A DNA stretch of 64,000 bases from Argyresthia goedartella (Eukaryota; Arthropoda; Insecta; Lepidoptera; Argyresthiidae). Made by a program: the position numbers and the translations under genes. The notes under the pieces were generated by a model. That model ran no database searches. It was given only the letters and a program-made list of their open reading frames with translations, and was not told where the DNA came from. The stretch lies in the NCBI GenBank assembly GCA_949825045.1, contig OX463812.1, positions 3,022,661 to 3,086,660 on the forward strand, given 5' to 3'. Positions 41,336 to 54,379 of this stretch are shown here, piece after piece (within the stretch, counting starts at the first letter, position 1; every line of letters starts with the position of its first letter).

Positions 41336-42170
41336 TGCACGAACGACAGCAATGCCGGTGGCGGATGGAACACGATCCTAATACGGTCGGTCAGTCTAAC
41401 ACCGCCGGTTATACTTCGCTCCATCGCTGTTTGGCAAACCTCGACTTTGGACTTTTGGATTCTCCGTCAGCAACCAAGTTTGAGCAAGTAGGTATGCATA
41501 TACACATGTCAACAAATTTGGGCTTACGTGACAATGGAGGGTTTCCCTTCTATTCTGTTCTATTCTAATTCTATCGATTTCTTTGACCTGCCTGTTTTCG
41601 AAGGATACCATCTGGCCCAAGTAGATGTATTCATCGATTTATTACCTGCCCTTTAACCTCGACCGTACGTTTCGTTCTATTGGCAAAAAGCTGCACATGA
41701 TACTATCTAAAGTATATAGTTTGAAGCCTTTATTTTGGCTTAAAACTAAATTAAAATAATTAATACTCAGTAAATACTCATATTTTATAAATACTCAGTA
41801 AATACTTAATGCTTTTTACTCGGGCCGCCCAGTACTTCACTACGCTTGCTCAGAGTGATACATTTTAACCTACTGCTACCTAAATTTCTTCATATCGTCG
41901 AACCATGGTAGTGTTGCTTGCAACAAGTTTTCTTTTATTTCATATTTTCTAAAGCTTACAGCCCGTCTGAATCTTTTAGTATCCGGCCTAGCTTGTCTTT
42001 CTTTAAAGCCCCATTGAAGCCCTAAGCTTCGGTGCACTTGTGTCAAGCACATGATTCTACCGAGTTTGGGCTTCAAGCTTGGACCCCTATTAAGGCTGGG
42101 TACCTCTACAGCATAAATTAGAATTTCAACTTCAGCTTACTTTTAGGGGAATAGGAATTCAAATATTTAA
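41336..42170. other. No gene recognised
   Basis: A TTCTATTCTGTTCTATTC tail-like run at about 41546 suggests another LINE tip. A short direct repeat (ATACTCAGTAAATACT) occurs near 41763 and 41795. Confidence 0.4.
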
Positions 42171-42175
42171 TAAAA

Positions 42176-43084
42176 AATTGGCCATGTGCGGGTCAGACTC
42201 GCAAACGAAGGGTTCCGTAGCATTAGTCAAGAAAACTTAAGCACTAAAAATGATAAAACAAAAAAGAAAATGATATTAAGTACGAACGTGTATTCGAATC
42301 CAGAACTTATACATGATATTTCGCGACCAATATCAAATCAATTACGCAACAAGAACCACGCAATAGGTCGCGAAATCTGCGATCATATTTGAATCATGGT
42401 GCGATTTGTTATATCGTAGGGTAGGGGGTGTCAAAACACTTGTTATGTATGGGCACCCCCTTTAATTTATTAAGGGGAATTGCGCGAAAACTATTGAGCG
42501 AATGGACATTAACACCGGAGTTTCCTGAAACGACGGAAAAAAATACTGAATTGCGCAGCAAAATTTTTGATTTGCGCGACTCAATTACTGAATAGTTTAG
42601 CCACCGCTTATTGGCTAAATACAAATTGTCTGGGCGAAGTGGTGGGTCATGTAGGTGATGGATAGATAATATCTAAGAACAACAAAATTCAACTGTCGTT
42701 TTTTATTTTATGTTCAAGAATTAAGGCTTTCAATTCAATTCCGTAGTTCAGTCAGACGAAGCCAGTATTTTTAGTCGCGCTCATTTTTTGTCGCGTTATT
42801 CATTAATACAGTCAGGCAAAACCAGCATTTTAGCCACGCTATAAGTGGATTTACTGTCATACGTTTAAATACTACCTACTATTTCTACACTATTTATTAA
42901 ATATTGTGTGGTTATTTATTTGTTGCTGTAGCGGCACCAGAAATACACAATATGTAAACATTTCAACTCTCTACCTATTACGGTTCATGAGATACAGCCC
43001 GCTGACGGACGGACAGACAGACGGATAGATGGACAGCGAAGGCTCAGAAATAGGCATTATTTGGTTACGGAACCCTAAAAACGC
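42176..43084 (+). repeat. Repeat P, copy 8, split by repeat V
   Basis: Head GGCCATGTGCGGGTCAGACT and GAAGGGTTCCGTAGC; tail TGTAGCGGCACCAGAAATAC, GACAGACAGACGGATAGATG and GTTACGGAACCCTAAAAACG. Repeat V (42474-42886) occupies the middle in reverse orientation. Confidence 0.78.
42474..42886 (-). repeat. Repeat V, copy 2
   Basis: Reverse-orientation match to 55187-55640: TTCCTGAAACGACGG, CGCTTATTGGCTAAATACAA, TGTCTGGGCGAAGTGG and TTTACTGTCATACGTTTAAA. No ORF and no obvious inverted ends. Confidence 0.6.
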
Positions 43085-43629
43085 TCTTAGCCGAGTTACA
43101 GAGGACTAACAGAGAAACATTACTTTTTTATTCTTATAACGATGTAATAAAAAACAATTACGATAAAATCAGATCTGGTACGAAATTGTGACATATATTG
43201 TAAAAAGAGATTTTTTGATTTCAGATTTACAAAAAAATATTTTTTTTAGATCCTCGCGACGACCTCATTACTCATGTCTTACGAAACAGTATTTTTTTCC
43301 GATTTACCCTAATACTTCTATTTTGCATAAGTTGAGATTTACAATGACTGTGTTGGCATTCTGCGGCGTTTTAAAACCATTTCAAATGTATTGGGTGTGA
43401 GCCTTGGAATAATTGGCACAATAAAATACGAATTTGCTGATAAAATTAGACGCAGGCGGACATTTTCGTAGCAAGTCATTTTCGGTTCAGTCAATTTTCT
43501 GACCAGGTTACATTCTTATAAAGTAACTTTCAGAGGAGGTCGTGACGATGTACAGTCAATAGAGTTGGTTATCCATGGTCCTTGTCGTAGTCTCTATAAC
43601 TTCACATAATATAACAACTTTTTAATTTT

Positions 43630-43860
43630 TGACTAGTAAAAAAAAACATTTACATGCAGGCATATACATTGCTGCTGGCTCCACACCAGGATACCCTGTT
43701 TCGTGGGAACCAGAAACAGCGACAGCACACTCATATAAACTGCTAAGACCTGGGTTTTTCTCTCTGATCTGGGGATCGAACCCGGGACCTGTCACATGGC
43801 CTACCATGTGAGAGGTCCCGGGAGGCAGAGCCACAACAGCAGCGCCACAGAGACCGTCAC
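43630..43860 (-). mobile_element. SINE family S, copy 5
   Basis: Reverse orientation, nearly full: tail AACATTTACATGCAGGCATA, body TGGGAACCAGAAACAGCGAC, head GGGATCGAACCCGGGACC with CATGTGAGAGGTCCCGGGAG partly duplicated. It ends GCGCCACAGAGACCG. Confidence 0.8.
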
Positions 43861-43945
43861 TATTTTGACTGGTGTCACAGTTTTTGACAGGTGTCACTTT
43901 TTTAACAGGTGTAATTTTTTTACAGGTGTCACTATTTATAACGTC
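43853..43945. repeat. About 19-20 bp minisatellite
   Basis: Five imperfect units of the type ACAGGTGTCACTTTTTTT directly after the SINE head end. Confidence 0.75.
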
Positions 43946-45274
43946 TAAAAGTCATGACTCTTGTCGTAGTTATAACACCCATCAAATAGTGACACTTGAA
44001 AAAATCATAAATTTGTTATACATATGATGTGAAGTTTTGCCTCTGAGAAAACGCCTGTTAGATATACAATACGTATCAATTCTATTCCATGACAGGATTG
44101 ATGGCCAGAGGGGATAGAGAAAATCTCAGAGGGGCTGACGTCCCGCACACCTCCCGCACACCCGCAAAGGCCCATGCGTCACCTTTGTCATAGTGCTGCG
44201 GAAGTTCAAATCGACCATGTTTATCGATTTAGATCTTAGTCACGTAGAAGCTGGCACTTGTTCTTGTGTATTTAAATTGGCATCGGATGCCTGGATAATG
44301 AGAACTAGCTAGAAACGTACCGGAAAATTGTGTTAAAAAAAACATGTATTGCAACTAGAAAATTAACACCTACCCAAGTATCAAATGGTAGAGGAATATA
44401 AAAAGAGATGGAAGACTTTATCAAAGAAGTCGGAGTAACCGTGATGAACGAACATTCCTTAAGTATTGCTTGCGACGATTTCGATTGCGATAAACAATAT
44501 ATTTTTTAAATAAAAAGGTGATAATATTCAACCTTAATTTTATGTACGTTTTTGGTAGCTATCAACATCGACTACCTAACTAAAATGGCCATTACATTAC
44601 ACATACAAAAGCGAGATAAGCGAGCTTGACCTCCACAGAAAGTCACCTAATCCGAAAGTAATCTAGTCAGGAAGTAAACTTACCCAAAAATTACTTCCTA
44701 CGAAAATGACCTCCTCCGCCCAAACACTATAAATTAGAGTGAGATGATGCTCTGGTGGGCATTAGCAACTAAAGAAACAAATGGCGAATAATTTTGGGTA
44801 TTTAGACTTGACGAAACAAGATACACCTATGTAAGATCTGAATTTTCAGCATACCATCTGCATTAACATGTGTTCGACAGAATTAAATAGTCTGCATGTT
44901 TGTCGTTCAACAACACAACAGATAAATCGTTTCGAACTCTCTGGAACATTTACACCCCGTCTAAGCCAGAAAGCATGAACTAGTGATGCAAGCATGATAA
45001 AGTATCAGGATTATTTCCTTGCACGAGTACAGCGCTATATTTTTCATCCCAAAGGGTCATAAATATTGGTCCGACGGGGTCACGTGTGTTGAGAGTTGTC
45101 CTCAATACATTCAGGTTGCACCCTACACGTCTTTTATGTTATCTGGAGGCGTTTTGTTTCTGTTTTAATCGTTTTTTTTTCTGCAGCTTGAAGCTAATGG
45201 TTTGTGTTGTGATTTTCGAAAGTTTTTAATGAGGATAAGGACGATTACATCTTTTCTGTTTCTACATTGCTTTT
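43946..45274. other. No gene recognised
   Basis: Short ORFs only; no internal match to other repeats of the window was found. Confidence 0.4.
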
Positions 45275-45424
45275 GTCTCACTCTAGGATTTCCTGGCGTG
45301 GTAACAGTATCTATTATTCAAGACAATATTTTTATTATACTTCTGTTCCTCACCGGCCGTGATTTGAACCCGGGACCTCTCGCTTATGACATGACAGGTA
45401 TTTTTTTAAACCAAGGAGGCCGAT
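45275..45424 (-). mobile_element. SINE family S, degenerate copy
   Basis: CTCTAGGATTTCCTGGCGTG and TTTGAACCCGGGACCTCTCG are recognisable SINE S body and B-box pieces in reverse orientation. Confidence 0.5.
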
Positions 45425-46347
45425 AGATTGTATAGAACGATTTAATTACAAAAGTCTGCCTCAGGTGGGAAGTTGTTTTATAATGAAATTATTTACCCCT
45501 AAATAAGCCGCGAGCCTGTGTGAATTTTCATTGGTTTTGGAGTTTATTACCAAGCCATAAGGTTGAAAATTTGGTGGCAATTACTTGAAACTGATTAAGG
45601 TTTAGTACCAATAAAGATGTCCAATCAATCAAAATATTCTTTATTCTGTGGAATAATTACATAGCTCTTAGATTCTTATATTTCTATGAGTACATTCCAA
45701 AGCAGATATACTTATCAGATAAGAACGTACTAGAAATTCTGAGGTAGCTCTGTTTTAAAGAAAATACTTATAAAAAATAGTACGTTGACTTCACTAATAT
45801 TAATTTTTAAGATAGGCAATGGAAGAACAAGCAGTTTATTCCCAAGGATTTAGGATGGAGGTCTTCTAGTTAATTTGACACTGAGTAATCCCTTCAAACA
45901 TAATAGAGAATATCGATGTATTATTTTTTATTTTTTTATTTACTGTTTACCTAATATCATAGAAAACAATAAAAATACTGTTACAAAGAATCATTTCAAA
46001 TATCAAAGCCACATTTAAAATCACGGAGTAAATTTTAGCGGCTAAAAAGCTACCATTTGTCGCGGCGGCGGCGGATGACGTCACAGGCTACGCCACCCGC
46101 CACACTCCATGTTTGTTTTGTTTATTGCCGGTGTCGATTAGTTATTCAAATTTCAAGGTTTCAAAGTTTTATTTTGGTGAGATAATGTAAGAAGCTAAAA
46201 AACATTTTTTAGGTATTGAATCGTGCTAAAGTTCAAAACACAATTATAAGTGCACTAGATAAAGTGTTTTTTTCGAGTTCCAAGAGTTCAGAAAATACGA
46301 ACACAATGATGTAAAATAATAAGAAGAGATGAAGTTTTGCCAACATC

Positions 46348-46665
46348 GTGTTTGTATTGTTGCGAATTCATTGTATGGTCCGAAGTAAGTTTTGTGTGGG
46401 GTTATACTTTTTTACCGGCTTAAAACCTAGTTTTCACAACATAACTTTCGATTTGATACGACTAAAAATGTCTGTAGAAAAATACTTAAAAATTATAGAA
46501 CTGGAAAACTATACCTGTTTTATCATCGAAGGTAGTGTTAACGTAAGTATTATTGAATTTAATTCAAGAAGGATACAGAAAATAATGTTCAATTACAACC
46601 TTATGAAAAAACACGGGGAAAAAGTGACACTTCGGCGAAAGGTGTTAGATAAAGACACAGATTAA
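46348..46665 (+). CDS. Orphan ORF of unknown function
   Basis: 105 codons; an internal ATG at 46470 would give a 65-residue charged product (SVEKYLKIIELENYTCFII ... KKHGEKVTLRRKVLDKD). I recognise no family. TGACGTCAC-type palindromes lie on both sides (about 46077 and 46729), so the ORF may be part of an unclassified mobile element. It could also be a random ORF. Confidence 0.25.
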   Translation: MFVLLRIHCMVRSKFCVGLYFFTGLKPSFHNITFDLIRLKMSVEKYLKIIELENYTCFIIEGSVNVSIIEFNSRRIQKIMFNYNLMKKHGEKVTLRRKVLDKDTD

Positions 46666-46935
46666 GTAGTAGTACCTGCAAAGAGTTTGATTCATCTGAG
46701 GCCACGCCTCGGCCACGGCCCTAGCATTTGACGTCACATCCCGTTTCGACCGATGGTGATGCGTTTCGCATGTTGTAATTTCCTTTCCTTATTTTACAAT
46801 TTTAATTTAATATGTTAGACAGTGAAATGGAGACTAAACAATAAAAGCGTATCAAAGAAAGGTTTTAAGGACGATAAATAAAGAGAAAAATGTAATTTCG
46901 GGAAAATTTAAATCACATCAATATCCCTATTTAAT

Positions 46936-47571
46936 TTAACTACTCAAAAACCGAGGGAAGTTGGGACGGATCGCGATTTTAAACCCTGTACCATTGCAAT
47001 AAAATTTAAAATCTTTAACGGAAATGTTTTGAATAGTATCGAAAACCTTATTGTAAAAGCGTATACATTGGCCGATGAAGGAACTGGAAATGTTGTGGAG
47101 CCTACTAGAGTAGCTGGACAGTTTATTCTTATTTCTGGCATTAAAATTATGGTTATCGCTTTTTTTAAACAAGTGGATATTTTTCTGGACATATAAAATA
47201 TTCGCAAGAATGTACTGAGAAGGCAGAATGTTGATCTCCTTGAACGGACCGAGTTTATTAATGGCACGTATAGCTCGTTTCATCCGCATCTGGATGCCAT
47301 AAGACATCAAGCTGTGGAAGTAGCCGAAGTAAACTAATTTTGAGGTGTCTACTTTCCAAATACATCGGATACTTTTTATAGCGTATATGCTGCTTAGTTT
47401 GGCCGGTAGATTGGATCCTAGGAAAAAAAGGGAGCCTGGGAATTCGCAGAAAAGCTCGTGCAATGTTTCCAGCATCGTCGCAGCCAAGCCGAGATGAAGG
47501 GAGGCTGTGATGAAGCACTTGGCGATCAGAGACATTGCAATAGGGAGAGAAGAGAAACTGGCTACAGACAA
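46936..47571 (-). pseudogene. LINE B-related ORF2 end, old copy
   Basis: Frames in pieces give KLSSIYAIKSIR, SKLVYFGYFHSLMSYGIQM, RAIRAINKLGPFKEINIL and SSFIGQCIRFYNKV, matching LINE B (compare LINE B copy at 60640-60960). It is more diverged than the other copies, with a deletion after the SYGI motif. Confidence 0.75.
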
Positions 47572-47751
47572 AGATATGAATACCCGAATACGGGATAAAA
47601 TAACACATACAAAATTCGTGTAGAAAGTTTGCAGATCGCAGCAAAATAAAGCCCGAATGAATAACTTCTGCCAAGTAAAGTATAATTTCGAATTTAGTTT
47701 CAGAGAATATCATATATATATTGGTAGATATACAACCTACATTTCGAGATT

Positions 47752-47970
47752 TATTAATAAACATAAACATTTACAATACGGGCACAAACATTGCATCTGG
47801 CCCCACAGTAGAATACCCTGTGTCATGGGAACCAGAAACAGCGACATCACACACATATATAAATCCAAGACCTGGGGTTTTTTCCTTTATCCCCAGCCAG
47901 GGATCGAACCCGGGACCTCTCGCATGGTAGGCACTTAGGCAGAGCCATACCAGCGCCACAGAGGTCATCC
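47752..47970 (-). mobile_element. SINE family S, copy 7
   Basis: Reverse orientation, full: tail AATAAACATAAACATTTACA, body ATACCCTGTGTCATGGGAAC, head GGGATCGAACCCGGGACCTC and GCGCCACAGAGGTCATCC. Confidence 0.85.
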
Positions 47971-48021
47971 TACCTTCGACTTTTAACCTGTTTTAGACTT
48001 AACTCTAAATACTATATAATG

Positions 48022-48250
48022 AGAAGAAAGAAAGAAAGAAAGAAAATAAATTTATTTGTCATAAACATAAACATACAATAAAAAAGATTACACCATACAC
48101 AAACCTCAGTGGTTTATGTGGTGTTTGAGCATGTAAATCTGATTTTCTAAATGTCTTTAAATAAATAAACATACAGATAGACGAACTAAATAGGTTTAAC
48201 ATGTTACAAACTATATTAGGCGGCTGTCAAAGGCTGGTGCAATTCGGCCT
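48022..48250 (-). mobile_element. LINE 3' tip with (AAAG)n tail
   Basis: Five to six AAAG units followed by AATAAATTTATTTGTC, the complement of a poly(A)-signal-like LINE end. Its extent is uncertain. Confidence 0.45.
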
Positions 48251-48884
48251 TAATTGCTAAAACGTTGACTTATATATAATATGTAACCACATATTTACTA
48301 TTTCCTTCAGTATATATCCACTTTATAAGGAAAAAAAATAATCTAAATAACCTAGATTTATACTTGATTTTATACTTAATACCCAACTGTTTCTACATTG
48401 AACATGAAAGCCTTTTCCGCGAAATCTTTGATGGAATACTTTCTGTTCAATCTTCATATTTGGCATGCTTCATAAGTCCATAAAAATAATGTCATAATAC
48501 ATAAGACATAATTAAAATTAATACGTCGTTTTTGGATGTCGCGGTCTTTTGACATGAAATTCTGGAATGTAAATATAATGAATATACTTATATGTTAGTA
48601 TGTCTTTTAAGAGGCAAAATATTTTACGTAGGTAGATAATGATTCTAATTAACAATAATTTTACACTTAATTACACTTATGTTTGTCGCAGTAAGATGGT
48701 TATAGCAGTTATATGTATAGTTATATCCCTAAGGATATAATTATACTAGGGATATAGCCATAACAAGATTATACTCTAGTTATATATTCATCATACTAGA
48801 CTGATCTAGTTAGATAGTTATGAATAAACCTTCGTAAATGACCCAGAGTTACTTCAACATCTGTCATTCTGACTATCTTGTTTC

Positions 48885-49390
48885 CAAATTCCAAATTCCA
48901 AATTCCAAATGTCTTTATTACTGTAGATATTTACATATACTTAGCAATCGTCATTTTTTGCCACTTCTCTACATTGGACCACTGTGAGAGAAGAAGAGCG
49001 TAGAAACTCCCACAGATTGATTTTTAGATCGCTTTTTAAAAATTGCATATGCTTAACTAATACAAAATATAATATTTAGTCATTACCATAATTAATAAGC
49101 AGGAATAAATAATTACAAAATTATTAACAGCAAGGTCTTTGTTGAGCCAGATTAACCCCATACAGTCCTGTCATTTAAGTAATCTTGAACGTTGTAATAT
49201 CCCTTTTTCGACAAAGTCGCTTTAACATGGATTTTAAATTGCTCAAATGGCAATTTCAAGATCTCCAGAGGTATCTTGTTGTAGTAGAGAATGCATTAAC
49301 CCTTGAAAGAATTGCTAACCTTCGCGAGTCTAAACCGGGGCGCAAGTAGTCTGTGATTATTGAACATTACAGCTATCGCTAGGTAGTCTT
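48885..49390 (-). mobile_element. LINE B, copy 2 (3' end)
   Basis: Starts with three AATTCCA repeats, then the LINE B 3' UTR and ORF end, closely matching 52715-53215. It is truncated near 49390. Confidence 0.85.
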
Positions 49391-52300
49391 CCAAACACCC
49401 GTCATAGTCTAGCTATCCTAAGACATCATAGATTCCAAAAAGACGGATAAAGCACTAAACTCAAATGGGTTCCCGTGACTTCGAGAGGCACTTGATAGAC
49501 TTTCATTTCAACGAACACCAATGATCGATTTCTCAGTAAGACTATGCCTTTACCAATGCATAGTTTTACCGAAAATCTACTTGACGATCCTCATTTAAAC
49601 GACAAATCGTTCAGTCGATGTCTCCTTTCTTTGGGTGTAATGAATCATGACTTTCGAATTCACTTAGGGAAAGTATTTACTAACTATTGATTAGACACTA
49701 TTGATAGGACGATGCACTGTGGTCATCTCTCATCGCCTAATTTGTCAATGCCCGAATATTCGGCTGTGTTTGTTGATCTAAACATGCCCCTCCCTGCTAC
49801 TGACAGCCACTAAGCGGTCCGTTACATTAGTTTATTGCAAGCTTTGCGGGATAATGGAGCGGATCATGGATGGATGGATGGATCAACTTTCTGATTTCTA
49901 CGCAATTGGCTATTTTGGACGGATAGTCTAACAGCTATAAATACATGTCAGACGTTGAAGCACAAAATACAAAAAGGCTCGTTGATGTAAAGGTATTTCG
50001 CTAAATTGGTAACAGCTAAATTCTCAATCGGCTGGCCCGATTTGGATAAACATTTTAAGTTATTTATTGCAGTCATATTAGGACGGTTCTTAAAGTATTT
50101 TTTTAAAATGTTTAGTTCAGTTCATGCTTCTGTGTCGGGTCTGCTAATAATTTATACATAAACTTTTTTAAAGGTTAAAAGGCTAACATTTGACTTCAAA
50201 ATGGATAAAACTAAAATACGTCACATACAATATTTACAGACAGCAGTCGAAGTAAATTAGTGTTTTGACAGTTCATTAAAGTAAAGTATCTATACTGACT
50301 TCCCCTGTCAAGTAACCAATTTTGATCGGCCTAAATATTCAGCCATAGAGTATAAACCTATACCTACACAATGATGACAATATTAAGGTTTGAATCAGCA
50401 TGTTTGTTTCATGATCATGAGACTTCAGAGTTTGAACGTTGAAAAAGCGAAGTGTTGTGTATGCCAAGATTGTAGCAACTTTCCTTCTCTTCTCTTCTCC
50501 TCTTTTGGGATAAAGATGTGATCAAATTATGCATACCTAAATGAGAGTTGTAACTAAATTAAATATTTCAACGGCTCTTTTGTTAGGCTGACAATCTTAA
50601 TTGCTTATTAGCTAAGGAAATGAGTGCTCAAAAGGGGGTCTAGATGGAAAACATCTAGACCTCCCTAAATATTTTACGGACTTTTCCATCTAGAAACCTT
50701 CGTTGACTAGTCTATATATAGAACTATTATATGTCACGTTTACAATGTTGTTGAGTTTTCGTCTCGTAACGATATCCGTCAGCCAAGGTAACATTATTAA
50801 AAAGACGTCGTGACGTGGCAGAACATGAGACTCTTAGCTCCGAGATGAATAAAATTCTCGTTTACCTTTTTTACTTTGTCCTGTAAAGCACGAAATTCTA
50901 GAGCGTGACTTTGCGAGTACAACACTACAATACAAAGGGTATTGCTATTAGTGTAGGTCGTCCAGAGAACCACGTTGATATAATTGATCAATAGAGACAT
51001 AGGGTGATTGTGGGTATATGCAGCCATCTGACGCAAATTTCATCTTTAGAAAATCGTACTCGTAATTATAACATTAAACTATTTGGTGTATTTTTTATCG
51101 ATACTTAATTTATTCAACAATGTAGGTTTATTATTTATACACAATTTTGAACCTACAACTATTCCCGTGCTACTTTAGACAGGTGTTCGTCCTGACCTGT
51201 CTACTCATCACGTCGCCAAGACACCACCACTTCCTGGCGATAACCTCCGCCTCCAACGGCTTCTGGTATGTCAGTCTCCACAATTGGGCTGGCTAACTTT
51301 CTGGACAGGAACGGAAATCTCAAAACCGTTTCGAGAAATATGTCTTCTCTACAATGCCTATTTATCAGATTTATAAATAGGCATATATATTTTAAGATAT
51401 TTTAATAAAATACAATGAAATTCATTTGACCTTTTAAGACATCTTCAGAAGATGTATGAAAAAATGCCTTTAACTGCCCGCCTTGCCTACAAAAAAATAC
51501 AATGTGAAACGTCCATTTAACCTATTCCCTGTAAAGTCTGTGATATCCCTTTATAGTCTGTGTCTGTGATCTATGGGTGACCTATTGTGTTGTATTGTTA
51601 TATTCAGCGTATTGTATATTTATCATTTCGTTTCTATTCGTTACGTCAAGAACAGCAAATTTTGAAAAAGCAGCTTCGGGCTCAAGTTATCAAAATTATG
51701 ATTATGTCGAAGTTCATGTCGAATTCCAGCAACCACAATATTGCTGAATTCGGGGGAGCCAAAGCCCTCATGTAAGTAAGGTACTGACGCTGAGATCCTG
51801 AAGTCAAACTGTTCTGATTGTCCAGCTTCTGCAGGTGGGAATTTTCATGTACTGCAAAATTTCATAGGTATGTGACAAACGCCGATTGCCGTGACAAAAG
51901 ATTGAAGTTTTCTTGATAATGTATAACGCGTTTGATATTTAAACTACAATATGCTCTTGCTCTCACGACCCAAGGCATCATACGCCATTTGCCCGTCATA
52001 GGTTTTGAATTTTAATACATGGCATTATTATTGTACAAATATTTTCTTGCAACATTAATAATACATATAATTTCTATTTTAAGGTGACTGCAACCATTCC
52101 TTACTGCTTTTATTTTGGTTTGAGAAGCGGACTTGTGATCACATGTATCACGATATGCCCGCGGTATATCGAACCGGTGCGCTCCAGACCAGAGATTTAT
52201 TGGGCCAGAACCCAGACTGCCTAAATCAACAGCTCAATAACAAGGAGATTTGGGGAGGGAAGTCGGCTGAATGTACAGTAACCGGTGCTCAAACACTGGG

Positions 52301-52714
52301 AATTGGGTGAAATAGTCTCAAAGAGGACCGATCATCCACCCGTGTTCAGCAGGCGTCCCACCTCATCAACCTCATCATCTATCTATCTACCTGTGGCACT
52401 ACCGGTGGTACTTCTGGTAGAATCAATGCGGAGTCAGCTATGGTCAGCTGCACAAATTAAATTTTGTGTATGATATTTCTAGTATATGTTTTCTATAAAT
52501 AAAACATGCATATTCTTAGAAATGTAGTGAATTTTTATATCATCCTGCAAATTTATCAACCCACAAGCAATCATATCCATCATCACGCCTAAACAAAACT
52601 GCGTATAACTCTAGAAGTATTCTGCGTTCTCTTGACCACTCATTCTTCTCGCAGATGTTCTATAATTGGTACGAATAACAAATCCGGGTTATAACTGCTG
52701 TTTGAACAAATTAA
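49391..52714. other. Long stretch without recognisable genes
   Basis: Only short ORFs. It contains a (GGAT)n run at about 49868-49882, a short hairpin GGTCTAGATG/CATCTAGACC near 50637-50663 and another (TGCCTATTTAT/ATAAATAGGCA) near 51355-51384. It could be intergenic or intronic host DNA. Confidence 0.4.
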
Positions 52715-53580
52715 AATTCCAAATTCCAAATGTCTTTATTACTGTAGATATTTTCATATACATAGCAATCGTCATTTTTTGCCACTTCTCTACATTGGAC
52801 CACTGTGGGAGAGAAGGGCGTAGAAACTCCCACAGATTGTTTTTAGATCTCTTTTTAAAAATTGCTTATGCTTAACTAGTACAAAATATAATATTTAGTC
52901 ATTATCATAATTAATAAGCAGGAATAAATAATTACAAAATTATTAACAGCAAGGTCTGTGTTGAGCCAGATTAACCCCATACAGTCCTGTCATTTAAGTA
53001 ATCTTGAACAATGTAATATCCCTTTTTCGACAAAGTCGCTTTAACATGGATTTTAAATTGCTAAAATGGCAATTTCAAGATCTCCAGAGGTATCTTGTTG
53101 TTGTAGAGAATGCATTGACCCTTGAAAGAATTGCTAACCTTCGCGAGTCTAAACCGGGGCGCAAGTAGTCTGTGATTATTTCTTAGGTTAACATTACAGC
53201 TATCGCTAAGTTTGGGTAATTTTGTAAGGTTCTTGCGTACATACATTATATTTTCGAAAATAAATTGACTAGCTACAGTTAGTATGTCAATTTCTTTAAA
53301 AAGCTGTCTTAAGGAGTCTGTGCGTTTTAAATTATAAATTGCTCGAATAGCTCTTTTCTGTAAAATAATTATAGTTTGAATATCCGCTGCTTTCCCCCAC
53401 AACAAGATACCATAGGACATGTAACTATGAAAGTAACTAAAATATACTAGCCTAGATGTAGCCACATCCGTGTTTTGTCTGATGTTCCTAACAGCGTAAG
53501 CCGCAGAACTTAATTTACCAGCCAATTTTTCTGGGCCAACACGATGGGACGAAACATATTTGCTTCCCATTATGAAAAAC
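52715..53580 (-). mobile_element. LINE B, copy 3
   Basis: Starts with AATTCCA repeats. It has a full 3' UTR and the ORF end (LAGKLSSAAYAVRNIRQNTD, YMSYGILLWGKAADIQTII, SFKGQCILYNNK). It is nearly identical in protein sequence to LINE B copy 4 at 60640-61000 and 5'-truncated near 53550-53580. Confidence 0.88.
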
Positions 53581-54379
53581 AATTAGATTTTTATATATTA
53601 TCACAACAATATTCAATCAATAAATTCGTTTTAGTTAGGTAATGACTGACTTGATGTTTGTTTGACAGTTGACTTCACTCATATTTGGCACTCTTTGGTT
53701 GACTCGTCTGCCACTTTTTTTGTGGTAGGCAAAGAAATTTATCCCATTACTCCTCCGTGTGACGTCACATTTCTATTTGGCGGGAAATTTTTTAACTTTG
53801 TTTTTTAAATAGACGCAATGAATAAAATCCAAAAATATTTAAATAAGTTTATTAAATCGGTCTATATTCTCGAAAAAAAAATGCATGGCCAATTCCGCGT
53901 CAGTGATTGTTTTTGGCCAGAAGATTCTCAATATCTTTCCGACGATGCTTTATTTTAATCAAAAGGCCAGCCATTTGTCCTCAATGAACGGCCCGGGCTA
54001 TTAATCGAGTGCCACATTAAATCAAAACACGACGACATTTACCCTCTATATACCCTATACTACGTGCGAAGGGTTCCGATTAAGCCCCAAAGCAGTGGGG
54101 AAAATTGTGAGGTCGAAACGTGTTACAACGTGACTGACAGTATCTTTTGACGCGTTAAAAAAACACGCGAAACCCAACTCCATGCATACCAAAAAGGTTC
54201 GTTTTTCAGTTCGTGAATGAAGTGATTTCTCGGCATGGGCGAAATCCTCGACGGATTTTATTAAAAAATGTTTTCTGTATTTTTATGAATCCGATTCTCG
54301 TAATATTGCCTTGCGCTGTTGAAGGAAATATATTAGGCGAAGTCTTAACTCTGATATTGGCGGAATTCAAGGACCGCTC
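53581..54379. other. No gene recognised
   Basis: Contains CCGTGTGACGTCACA (about 53755), also present at 35803, and otherwise short ORFs. Confidence 0.4.

Noticed and set aside
51176..51330. GC-richer patch that could be an exon
   Set aside because: No open frame with recognisable protein motifs and no convincing pair of splice sites.
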